Source: Nostoc sp. FACHB-110 (GTDB lineage Bacteria > Cyanobacteriota > Cyanobacteriia > Cyanobacteriales > Nostocaceae). Taken from it: a stretch of DNA of 64,000 nucleotides. The stretch covers positions 62,001 to 126,000 of the forward strand of contig NZ_JACJRU010000005.1 of assembly GCF_014697425.1 (NCBI RefSeq), given 5' to 3'. The notes beneath the pieces are model-generated. The model worked only from the letters and a program-made list of their open reading frames with translations, did not search any database and was not told the DNA's origin. A program made the translations under genes and the position numbers. How positions within the stretch are numbered: the stretch's first letter is position 1; each line of letters begins with the position of its first letter. Positions 37,033-44,596 of the stretch are shown here, in pieces.

Positions 37033-38235
37033 ATGGAATTTGATTATTTTAACGGCAACGACAGTACATCCAATAATCACAAAAAACAAAACTTACTTAC
37101 TAGTGGCTGGCGACCATTACAAAGAGATTTAGATTGGAATTTTTTATGGGATTTAGCGCAAAATGATACTAAAGAATTAACCCAAAAAACCTTTAATGTA
37201 GCTAGTACCTTTGCCGAAGTATTAGGCAGAAATAATTATACTTGGTGGGCTAACTTATTAAGTGTTGCCTCGGAAAATACCCGGTATGAAATAGAGAAGT
37301 TTTGGAATTATATTACGCCTGATCCCCAATCGCCAGATCATCGGTATAAAGAGGTTTTAAGTACCGAAACACCGATATTACAATTTGTGAGCCGTAACAG
37401 TATCCCTATTGATTATGTTTTAAATCGCCTACAAGAAATTACAGTTTTACGAGTTTTACAAATTTTAGGTCGTCCTGATTTTATTACCCAATATTATTCT
37501 GAAAGAGATTTTTATTTACCAACGGAAAAATTCATCAGTTGGGAACGGCTAGATGTGATTAATACAGTTTCAGCTTATTGGGAAATTTATGATATCTGGC
37601 TGCAAATTGAACCATACGATCGCGGACGGCGACAGTATACTTTAATGGCGACAGATTTAGCACCACTAGTCAACAAAGCCACCTATGATTTAGCCGTGAT
37701 GTTAAGTGGCTATCAAAGCCGAGTGGGTAAAGTCCACAGCCAATTTCCCATTCGCACCTTTCCCCCAGAAATTCAAAGTTTCACCGACGCATTACAGCAA
37801 GCAGTACTGAATCAAAATCAGTTAGCAGTGGTGGTACATGGCGAACCAGGTACAGGGAAAACCGCTTGGACACAAGCCGTTGCCAAAGAAATTTTGATGC
37901 CTTTGGGCTATGTCATATTTATTTTGGATCATGATGCGATCGCTAATTTTGTCCCGCCAACTTATTTAGAAAAAATCTGCATCATTATTAATGAAGCTGA
38001 TAACTTAGCCCAAAATCGGGCTTCAGAAATTGCCCAATCTAATAATAAAACTGAACATATTTTAAGTTTGTTAGATGGCACTTTATATCAAAGCGTCATT
38101 GATGACTCTGGGATTCAAATGAAACAGCGATTAGTTGTGTTAATGACTTGCAACACTACCGAAAGATTAGACCCGGCAATGTTACGCAAAGGGCGAGTAG
38201 ATTTAATTGCCGAATTTACCCAGCGATTTGTTTAA
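37033..38235 (+). CDS. AAA+ ATPase with unusual Walker B
   Basis: 400 residues. The N-terminal 240 residues match no family I recognise and are rich in aromatic residues (for example WWANLLSVASENTRYEIEKF). The C-terminal AAA+ module has Walker A GEPGTGKT (270-277), sensor-1 Asn in LMTCNTT and the second-region LDPAMLRKGRVDLIAEF. The Walker B position reads CIIINEADN, so the usual Asp is Asn while the catalytic Glu remains. It ends abruptly after the core with no C-terminal lid helices of note. Its stop overlaps the stop of the convergent small gene by 4 bp. The substrate is unknown; remodelling of a protein complex is the family expectation. Confidence 0.85.
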   Translation: MEFDYFNGNDSTSNNHKKQNLLTSGWRPLQRDLDWNFLWDLAQNDTKELTQKTFNVASTFAEVLGRNNYTWWANLLSVASENTRYEIEKFWNYITPDPQSPDHRYKEVLSTETPILQFVSRNSIPIDYVLNRLQEITVLRVLQILGRPDFITQYYSERDFYLPTEKFISWERLDVINTVSAYWEIYDIWLQIEPYDRGRRQYTLMATDLAPLVNKATYDLAVMLSGYQSRVGKVHSQFPIRTFPPEIQSFTDALQQAVLNQNQLAVVVHGEPGTGKTAWTQAVAKEILMPLGYVIFILDHDAIANFVPPTYLEKICIIINEADNLAQNRASEIAQSNNKTEHILSLLDGTLYQSVIDDSGIQMKQRLVVLMTCNTTERLDPAMLRKGRVDLIAEFTQRFV

Positions 38236-38576
38236 GGTGAGGGAAAAGTTTGTTCTATTTTTAACTGGCGATCGCAAGTATTAATTAGGATCATCACACT
38301 TCTGTACAAACTAATCATCGAAATCCCCAAAGGGCTGCGCTGGCCATATTTAACTTCCAGGCTTTCAAACCAATGTTGAAATTGCTGGTCAGACCAGCCT
38401 TGTGCTTCATCTTCCAAGCAACCTTTGAGCATTTCTAAGCCACACTCTCCCGGGAATTCAGCCACGATCGCTACTTGCTTGCACTCTTGAATAGATTCAA
38501 CCACAGCAATCATGATCGTAGTCCGAGTCCTTTTAGGTATTTTTTGTGCTTGATTGTCCCTAAAAGATGCTTGCAT
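38232..38576 (-). CDS. Hypothetical protein
   Basis: 114 residues with no recognised family. The core after an internal Met (38514) reads MIAVVESIQECKQVAIVAEF and later WSDQQFQHWFESLEVKYGQ, typical of a small folded alpha/beta protein; the first 20 residues are basic and less protein-like, so translation may start at 38514. No signal peptide or membrane helix. It overlaps the AAA+ stop codon tail-to-tail by 4 bp and reads away from the ammonia-lyase gene upstream. Confidence 0.6.
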   Translation of the reverse strand: MQASFRDNQAQKIPKRTRTTIMIAVVESIQECKQVAIVAEFPGECGLEMLKGCLEDEAQGWSDQQFQHWFESLEVKYGQRSPLGISMISLYRSVMILINTCDRQLKIEQTFPSP

Positions 38577-38731
38577 AATTACTCAGATATTGTGAAAACA
38601 ATATCAATCATTGGTACTTTGTTCATATACATTTATTAATCTAATCCAAGAATTTTTCCTGTTCCACAAGAGACATTTATATTTATTTCTGGTAGTAGAT
38701 GAAGTGATAGCTGAAATTAACACCTACACTC

Positions 38732-39706
38732 ATGTCACAACAAAACTCTGTCACTATCGACGATATCACAGCCGCACAAGCAAGACTGGCGGGAATTGCC
38801 CACCGTACACCGATACTCACTTCGAGAACGGTTAACGATCGCACCCAAAGCCAAGTATTTTTTAAATGTGAAAACTTTCAACGCACAGGCGCATTTAAAT
38901 TTCGTGGTGCGTATAATGCCTTATCGCAGCTATCCCCGGAACAACAGCAAAAAGGTGTAATCACCTTCTCTTCTGGTAATCATGCTCAAGCGATCGCTTT
39001 AGCAGGAAAATTACTCCATATTCCTACGACAATCGTTATGCCAGACGATGCCCCAGCAGTCAAGCAACAAGCAACTCGTGGCTATGGTGCAGAAGTAATT
39101 TTATATAATCGCCAAGAAAGCGATCGCGAAAAATTAACTAAAAGCCTAGCAAGCGATCGTCATCTTACCCTCATTCCCCCTTACGATCATCCCCACATCA
39201 TCGCCGGACAAGGAACCACAGCCTTAGAACTAATTCAAGAAGTTGGTCAACTGGATTTATTATTAGTCTGTTGTGGGGGTGGGGGATTGATTTCTGGTTG
39301 TGCGATGGCTACCAAAGCACTTTTACCCAATGCCAAAGTCATTGGAGTCGAACCAGAACTCGCTGATGATGCCACTCGTTCCTTCCACAGCAAAACCCTG
39401 CAAACTGTGACCAATCCGCAGACAATTGCCGATGGTGTGCGGACACCCAGTTTAGGTAAACTCACGTTTCCTCTAGTTTTAAATTACGTTGACGATATGG
39501 TGACAGTCTCAGAAACCGCCATTATTAACGCAATGTTTTTCATTTGGGAACGCCTCAAAATAGTTGTCGAACCTACAGGTGCATTAGCCGCCGCCGCTTT
39601 ATTTGAAGGTGTCGTCAAAGCACCAGGCGCGAGAGTTGGTGTAATTATTAGCGGTGGTAACGTCGATTTAGCACAAATATGTAAGAAGCTAGAGGTTAGG
39701 GAATAG
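38732..39706 (+). CDS. PLP-dependent threonine/serine ammonia-lyase or serine racemase
   Basis: 324 residues, fold type II PLP enzyme: Schiff-base Lys K56 in GAFKFRGAYN, SSGNHAQAIALAGK, the phosphate-binding CGGGGLISG and a C-terminal IISGGNVDL. The short length without a C-terminal ACT domain matches catabolic threonine dehydratase, serine racemase and 3-hydroxyaspartate ammonia-lyase, rather than allosteric biosynthetic IlvA. The exact substrate cannot be told from sequence. The gene stands alone; a heptamer repeat follows its stop. Confidence 0.92.
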   Translation: MSQQNSVTIDDITAAQARLAGIAHRTPILTSRTVNDRTQSQVFFKCENFQRTGAFKFRGAYNALSQLSPEQQQKGVITFSSGNHAQAIALAGKLLHIPTTIVMPDDAPAVKQQATRGYGAEVILYNRQESDREKLTKSLASDRHLTLIPPYDHPHIIAGQGTTALELIQEVGQLDLLLVCCGGGGLISGCAMATKALLPNAKVIGVEPELADDATRSFHSKTLQTVTNPQTIADGVRTPSLGKLTFPLVLNYVDDMVTVSETAIINAMFFIWERLKIVVEPTGALAAAALFEGVVKAPGARVGVIISGGNVDLAQICKKLEVRE

Positions 39707-39732
39707 AGGCTAGTTGAATAAAGTTTTATAGC

Positions 39733-39832
39733 AAAGTGCTGAGTGCTCAGTGCTGAGTGCTGAGTATAAACTCGGTATTCTCATGAGTTTTAGCAATCAA
39801 CATAGTCCTAATCTATGCTTCAACTGCTATAT
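39733..39832. repeat. Dispersed intergenic repeat, heptamer type (GTGCTGA), copy 2
   Basis: Heptamers GTGCTGA, GTGCTCA, GTGCTGA, GTGCTGA followed by the same tail as 20306-20406 (GTATAAACTCGGTATTCTCA). Same orientation as copy 1. Confidence 0.9.
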
Positions 39833-39955
39833 ACCTCTGTTGCGCCACTGAGGGAGTCAGGAAATACAACGCACTGGCTTCTTTGCGCCTCTGGGGTTTG
39901 TTTCTAGGTTTTTGCTAAGATAAATAGTTACATAAATTAACACTTTCTTTGCAGT

Positions 39956-41263
39956 ATGACCACAATCAAGACTGCTTTTTCCGCACCGCAAGCAGAAGTC
40001 ACGCGATTGTTTTCTCACCTGAAAGTTGATGGCAACCAACTGACTCATCAACCAGGTAGTGTGTTAGGAAGCACAGCCTTAATTGCAGGCACAACTGTTG
40101 GCGCAGGAATTTTGGCCTTACCTGCGGTAACATTGCCTTCTGGTGTCATACCTTCTACAGTTTTACTAATTGCCGTGTGGTTGTATGCTTTAATTTCCGG
40201 GTTATTAATTGCCGAAGTCAGCATTAATACCATGCGTTTGGCAGGCCGTCCGAGTGTAGGTTTGTTAACAATGGTAGAAAATACCCTCGGTCAGGCAGGA
40301 GCACGAATTTTTGGCGGCGCATATTTATTTTTGCATTATGCCTTACTAGTAGCTTATATCACCCAAGGCGGAGATATTTTGATATCTGCGGTTGCCCATC
40401 TGTGGGGTATGCAAATTCTACCTAGCTGGGTGGGAACAGTTGCCTTTACGCTGCTATTTGGCGGCATTATGTATTTAGGCAGAGAAAAGTTAATCGAAAA
40501 ATTAAATAACGCCTTTGTGGGAATTGTCTTGGCATCTTTTTTAGGATTATTACTGTTGGGAATTACCCAAATTAAGACTGTACATTTTTTATTTCAAGAC
40601 TGGAATGCTTTAGGGACAGCAATACCAGTGATGTTAGTGGCACTTTTTTATCATAACGTTGTGCCAGTTGTCGTCACCCAGCTAGAAGGAGATAGCCAAA
40701 AGATTCGTCAGTCCATCACTATTGGTTCGGCAATACCTTTAATCATGTTTTTGGCTTGGAATGCAGTGATTTTGGGTAGTGTCAGTCCTGATATGATTAA
40801 TAGTGTGAATCAAGCTGTGTTCGATCCACTGCAAGTTTTACGGGCTGGTAGTGGTGGAGAATGGTTAGGGGTATTAGTATCTATCTTTTCAGAGTTTGCG
40901 ATCGCCACATCTTTTATTGGCTTTGTGTACGGCTTGCTGGATTTATTTAAAGATATTTCGCCAACAGCCCAAACACAAACAACTCATCGCTTACCTTTAT
41001 ATTCGTTGATATTGTTACCACCAATGAGTTTAGGCGCAATTAATCCCAATATTTTCTTTGCAGCTTTAGATTTTGCGGGTACATTTAGCATCTCTATTTT
41101 AGGCGGCATCATCCCCGCCTTAGCAACGTGGAAGCAACGTCAACAACTGCAACACAGAAATCAACTTGTCCCTGGTGGCAAGCTCACATTAATTATGATG
41201 ATTAGTGTCGCTTGCGGCATTATTTTGAAACAAATTATTGCTTTATGGATAATCAACGCCTAG
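39956..41263 (+). CDS. Aromatic amino-acid permease (HAAAP family)
   Basis: 435 residues with about 11 membrane helices. The first helix carries the family-typical GSTALIAGTTVGAGILALP, and later stretches (FYHNVVPVVVTQLEGD, SFIGFVYGLLDLFKD) agree with bacterial Trp/Tyr transporters of the TyrP/Mtr/TnaB type. It should import tryptophan or tyrosine with protons. The 3' end overlaps the start of kptA by 19 bp, so the two are translationally coupled although they have no known functional link. Confidence 0.9.
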   Translation: MTTIKTAFSAPQAEVTRLFSHLKVDGNQLTHQPGSVLGSTALIAGTTVGAGILALPAVTLPSGVIPSTVLLIAVWLYALISGLLIAEVSINTMRLAGRPSVGLLTMVENTLGQAGARIFGGAYLFLHYALLVAYITQGGDILISAVAHLWGMQILPSWVGTVAFTLLFGGIMYLGREKLIEKLNNAFVGIVLASFLGLLLLGITQIKTVHFLFQDWNALGTAIPVMLVALFYHNVVPVVVTQLEGDSQKIRQSITIGSAIPLIMFLAWNAVILGSVSPDMINSVNQAVFDPLQVLRAGSGGEWLGVLVSIFSEFAIATSFIGFVYGLLDLFKDISPTAQTQTTHRLPLYSLILLPPMSLGAINPNIFFAALDFAGTFSISILGGIIPALATWKQRQQLQHRNQLVPGGKLTLIMMISVACGIILKQIIALWIINA

Positions 41264-41790
41264 TCAAAATTAGTAAATTTTTGAGTAAACATTTACGCCA
41301 CCAACCAGAAAGTCTCGGAATTACACTGGCGGCTGGTGGCTGGGTAAAAGTGGATGAACTTTTAGCAGCTTGCGCTCAACATCAGTTTCCAATTAGCCGT
41401 GACGAGTTAGCCGCAGTCGTCGCCACGAGTGATAAAAAACGTTTTTCCTTTGACTCTACAGGTAATCTCATCCGCGCTAACCAAGGACACAGCGTAGAAG
41501 TTGATTTACAATTGCTAGCTGTTGTCCCGCCAGATATTTTGTATCACGGTACAGGAGAAAAATCAGTCGAGTCGATTTTACAAACAGGACTGTGCAAAAT
41601 GTCTCGTCATCATGTCCATTTATCACGAGATATTGCTACAGCCAAAACTGTTGGCACAAGGCATGGTAAACCTGTAGTTTTTGCTGTGGATGCAGCTGCT
41701 ATGCATCAAGCAGGTTATACTTTTTACTGCTCCGATAATGGTGTTTGGTTAGTAGATGCCGTGCCACCTGAATATCTACAGAGAATTTAA
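41245..41790 (+). CDS. kptA: RNA 2'-phosphotransferase (Tpt1/KptA family)
   Basis: 181 residues from ATG 41245, chosen because the protein then opens MDNQRLVKISKFLSKHLRHQ as the family does; the open frame itself extends a little further upstream. Family motifs: KFLSKHLRH, the winged-helix DELLAACAQH, LYHGTGEKSVESI and HVHLSRDIATA. Tpt1 enzymes move a 2'-phosphate from RNA splice junctions to NAD, giving ADP-ribose 1'',2''-cyclic phosphate and nicotinamide. Bacteria lack the matching tRNA ligase pathway, so the natural substrate is unclear. Overlaps the permease gene by 19 bp; the next gene starts 52 bp later. Confidence 0.94.
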   Translation: MDNQRLVKISKFLSKHLRHQPESLGITLAAGGWVKVDELLAACAQHQFPISRDELAAVVATSDKKRFSFDSTGNLIRANQGHSVEVDLQLLAVVPPDILYHGTGEKSVESILQTGLCKMSRHHVHLSRDIATAKTVGTRHGKPVVFAVDAAAMHQAGYTFYCSDNGVWLVDAVPPEYLQRI

Positions 41791-41842
41791 AATTAACGAA
41801 CTACTGGGCGTGAGAACAATCTATCACTGAGCTAAGTAAATT

Positions 41843-42607
41843 GTGAATTTTCCTGTTTATTTTTGGTTAGGTTCATTGCGGATTCATCCGCATATTTTAT
41901 TTGAATCTTTAGCTTATACTGTTGCCTTTCGTTTGTTATTGCGGAATGTGAAAAAAGATGCGATCGCACCGAGCCAACGCAGTTTTGTTATGCTTGGTGG
42001 TATGGTTGGAGCTTTAATTGGCGCAAAGGTATTAGTCGGATTACAACATATAGATTTAACTTGGCAAAATCCCCAACAATTATTATTAATTCTGGTGCAG
42101 GGAAAAACAGTAGTTGGTGCGCTTTTAGGGGGATTAATTGGTGTAGAAATTACCAAAAAAATTGTCGGAATTAGAGAATCAACGGGCGATGTTTTTGCCA
42201 TTCCCTTGATTGTTGGGACAGCAATTGGTAGAGTAGGTTGTTTTTTAACAGGGTTGAGCGATCGCACTTATGGAATTGCCACTACATTACCTTGGGGCAT
42301 CGATTTTGGTGATGGCATTTTGCGTCACCCTACACAATTATATGAAATTTTATTTTTAATCTGTTTAATATTTTTATTAAAACTCCGTCGCCGCTATCAA
42401 TATCAAAATGGCGATTTATTTAAGTTTTATTTACTTTCTTATTTAAGTTTTCGATTTTTAATTGATTTTATCAAGCCAGATTTCCATCCTCTTTTTGGTA
42501 TTAGTTTTATTCAGCTTGCTTGTTTAGTAACACTAATATATTATTGCCGGAGTATTCCTCAAGTATTCAGTTATCGCAAACGTACAGAGGTTAAAAACAA
42601 GAATTGA
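41843..42607 (+). CDS. Lgt-like polytopic membrane protein, divergent
   Basis: 254 residues with seven hydrophobic helices. It has the family plan of prolipoprotein diacylglyceryl transferase, including HPTQLYEI, but the active Lgt signature G-R-x-G-N-F-x-N-x-E is replaced by GRVGCFLTGLSDRTYG, and the usual HGG segment reads LLGGLIG, losing the His. It is therefore unlikely to be the true Lgt and more likely a related transferase of unknown substrate. Start is GTG at 41843 (no better ATG nearby). It follows kptA by 52 bp and converges with the ArsR regulator. Confidence 0.8.
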   Translation: MNFPVYFWLGSLRIHPHILFESLAYTVAFRLLLRNVKKDAIAPSQRSFVMLGGMVGALIGAKVLVGLQHIDLTWQNPQQLLLILVQGKTVVGALLGGLIGVEITKKIVGIRESTGDVFAIPLIVGTAIGRVGCFLTGLSDRTYGIATTLPWGIDFGDGILRHPTQLYEILFLICLIFLLKLRRRYQYQNGDLFKFYLLSYLSFRFLIDFIKPDFHPLFGISFIQLACLVTLIYYCRSIPQVFSYRKRTEVKNKN

Positions 42608-42659
42608 AAAGGTAAGGATTCATCTATTTTGGCTTTTTGTCCAACTTAAAATCAACAAA

Positions 42660-42995
42660 TTAATCTCGCCCTGAATCACAGCAAGGAAGTGCAGAGGGAA
42701 TTGTATGAATATTGCGAAATCCGGCTAGATATTTTTCTAAAGCGTTAAATTGCGCAATATTTAAACTATAGTAAATCCATCTTCCTTCTTGGCGCGAGTT
42801 AACTAAGCCAGCTTCCTTCAGAGTTTTGAGATGAAACGACAGTTTTGACTGACTTACCTCCAAAGCATCACATAAATCACACACACATAATTCTCGCTGT
42901 CGCAGTAATTCCAGCACATTAATTCGCAGAGGATCGGAAAGTGCATGAAAAGCCGCAGCAATTAAATGGGGAATAGTCGAGGTAGAAGATTGCAT
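42660..42995 (-). CDS. ArsR/SmtB-family transcriptional repressor
   Basis: 111 residues with a winged helix (KLSFHLKTLKEAGLVNSRQE, recognition helix) and the metalloid-binding sequence ELCVCDLC of ArsR type I proteins; a further CC pair lies at the C-terminus (LPCCDSG). It should bind arsenite or a related thiol-reactive ligand and then release DNA. No arsenic-resistance gene adjoins it in the window; the Lgt-like gene converges with it, and upstream lies non-coding DNA with a possible operator. Its target is unknown. Confidence 0.92.
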   Translation of the reverse strand: MQSSTSTIPHLIAAAFHALSDPLRINVLELLRQRELCVCDLCDALEVSQSKLSFHLKTLKEAGLVNSRQEGRWIYYSLNIAQFNALEKYLAGFRNIHTIPSALPCCDSGRD

Positions 42996-43046
42996 GAAAC
43001 TTGATTTTGCTGAAAGTGCCTATTTCTATTGTGATCAAAAAAGCTC

Positions 43047-43061
43047 AAATATAAACTATTT
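43047..43061. promoter_or_regulatory. Possible ArsR operator
   Basis: AAATA-TAAAC-TATTT, an AT-rich dyad about 50 bp upstream of the arsR start codon, resembling ArsR/SmtB sites. It is short and could be chance. Confidence 0.3.
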
Positions 43062-43185
43062 TTCAATTTTGCTCGTCTTTTAGTGCAGGTAGAAGACGGG
43101 TTGCGATCGCATTTTATTCTTCTGGTGGTAATTTTTCAATTTGTGCGATCGCAAGCTGTAGTAATTCAGTTGTAGTTGATGTCTC

Positions 43186-43286
43186 ACACCATTTCACGAA
43201 AAAAATGATACATACTTCTTTCCCCTTGCCCCCTGCACCCTGCCCCCTTGCGGTCTATTTGCATCAAACTTAAAGTGAAACGGTAT
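43186..43286. repeat. Short inverted-repeat element, family C, copy 1
   Basis: About 100 bp bounded by CACCATTTCACGAAA and TTAAAGTGAAACGGTAT, which are inverted repeats of each other. The core is rich in heptamers of CTGCCCC type. The same element lies at 58645-58734. Confidence 0.8.
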
Positions 43287-43311
43287 CACCCATAGGCACA
43301 AATAGAAAGAA

Positions 43312-43338
43312 ACAGATGGATAAAATCTACCCATCTGT
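43312..43338 (-). terminator. Terminator of the ssu operon
   Basis: ACAGATGG / CCATCTGT stem with an 11-base loop, about 30 bases after the reductase stop. On the minus strand the stem is followed by TTTCTTTCTATTTG, fitting intrinsic termination. Confidence 0.7.
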
Positions 43339-43368
43339 AACAAGTAAGCGGAGGTATAAACTTGTGTG

Positions 43369-43935
43369 TTAGTTAGCGTGTGCTAGTTGTGGAGATTCAA
43401 TTGCGGAGAATTTCACGGCTTTGACGAATTCTTGCAGCACGTCTTTGAGCCTTTGTTCGAGTTCTTCATCTAGCAGGACGCTATCATCGGGTTGCTTTTG
43501 AATTTGTTTATCGACTGCATACACGGTGGCGAGAATATGCCGTGCGCCTAACTCACCTAAGATGGGTTTGAGGGCATATTCAATAGCTAACAAATGGGCA
43601 ATTGTGCCGCCAGTTGCCAGAGGTAACACGACTTTGCCTGTCAATGATTTTTGCGGGAGTAAGTCTAAAAATGCTTTGAGTATGCCTGTATAAGCAGCTT
43701 TGTAGATTGGGGTGGCAATAATTACGCCGTCGGCTTGGGCTAATAAAGCTTTGGGTTGTTCTAAGGCGGGGCTGTCATACTTGCCAAATACCAAATCTTC
43801 CGCAGGTAAATCGCGCACAGAAATAATATCTATGTGTAGACCTTCTTTTTCTAATAGTTTGGCGGCATATTCCAAAATTCCGTAGGTTCTGGAAGGATGG
43901 GAAGGACTACCAGCGATCGCTAAAATCCGAGTCAT
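43369..43935 (-). CDS. ssuE: NAD(P)H-dependent FMN reductase (SsuE type)
   Basis: 188 residues, flavodoxin-like fold. N-terminal ILAIAGSPSHPSRTYGILEY forms the FMN phosphate loop; ATPIYKAAYTGILKAFLDLL is the family signature and PLATGGTIAHLLAIEYALKP follows. SsuE supplies FMNH2 to the monooxygenase SsuD for desulphonation of alkanesulphonates. Start supported by TAGGAG upstream. Last gene of a three-gene minus-strand operon (ssuD, carbonic-anhydrase-like gene, ssuE), with 30 bp to the preceding gene. Confidence 0.92.
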   Translation of the reverse strand: MTRILAIAGSPSHPSRTYGILEYAAKLLEKEGLHIDIISVRDLPAEDLVFGKYDSPALEQPKALLAQADGVIIATPIYKAAYTGILKAFLDLLPQKSLTGKVVLPLATGGTIAHLLAIEYALKPILGELGARHILATVYAVDKQIQKQPDDSVLLDEELEQRLKDVLQEFVKAVKFSAIESPQLAHAN

Positions 43936-43965
43936 GTAAATACACTCCTAATTTATACAATTAAT

Positions 43966-44568
43966 TCATGGTGATTTTGTCTTGGTCTGCATAGCCTCGG
44001 CTGTGTTGACCTTCTCACTCAAACGTTCGTAGGGGCGGCGTAAACTCATTGTCTCCACTTCCCAAATGTAGCCATGAATCACCACATCATCGGGAATCAA
44101 CGGAGATTGACGTAGCAATTCCACCTGCTGTTTGCAGATTTCGTCCACATCGGTAAAGGTTTTAATCCATTTGGAAAATACACCTTTGGGTAGTTTCAAC
44201 TCTGGTAAGGCGGGGTCAACTGCAACTGCATCCACATCGATCCCTCGGCTGCGTAACACTTCACTGAGAAAGTCTCCAGAAGCACTCATCATGCCGCACT
44301 CGGTATGATTAATCACAATAATTTCTTTGGTGTTAAAAAACTGTGTGGTTAACATTGCTGACCGAATGGCATCATCTGTCACTAACCCGCCAGCATTACG
44401 AAAAATATGTGCGTCGCCTTCGCCAATTCCCAAGGCTTTTTCTACTGGTAAACGTTCATCCATGCAGGCTAATACCCACAAGCGTTTATTGTTGGGTATG
44501 CCCAATTGTCGCCGCAACGCCCAAGCTTCTTTTTGGGCAATTTGTTCGTCAATTTGTTGATGTAACAT
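43966..44568 (-). CDS. Beta-carbonic anhydrase family enzyme in sulphonate operon
   Basis: 200 residues. All zinc-site residues are present: C35, D37 and R39 in VLACMDERLP, H88 and C91 in INHTECGMM. The overall pattern (ACMDERL ... GEGDAHIFRNAGG) resembles the group of small beta-CA proteins that includes mycobacterial carbonic anhydrases and the COS hydrolase of thiobacilli. It is 28 bp from ssuD and 30 bp from ssuE, with GGGAG upstream of its ATG, so it is a true operon member. The reaction could be CO2 hydration, or hydrolysis of COS or CS2 related to sulphur scavenging; sequence alone does not decide. Confidence 0.9.
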   Translation of the reverse strand: MLHQQIDEQIAQKEAWALRRQLGIPNNKRLWVLACMDERLPVEKALGIGEGDAHIFRNAGGLVTDDAIRSAMLTTQFFNTKEIIVINHTECGMMSASGDFLSEVLRSRGIDVDAVAVDPALPELKLPKGVFSKWIKTFTDVDEICKQQVELLRQSPLIPDDVVIHGYIWEVETMSLRRPYERLSEKVNTAEAMQTKTKSP

Positions 44569-44596
44569 AGCGGCTAATCTCCCATTCCTTGACTAT

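Larger units (their letters stand above)
42996..43368. other. Non-coding region between arsR and the ssu operon end
   Basis: 373 bp. Contains a possible ArsR operator (43047-43061), the repeat at 43186-43286 and a terminator hairpin at 43312-43338. No gene is seen. Confidence 0.7.

Noticed and set aside
41843..42607. Naming this gene lgt
   Set aside because: The catalytic signature and the His of the HGG segment are absent, so the function is not supported.
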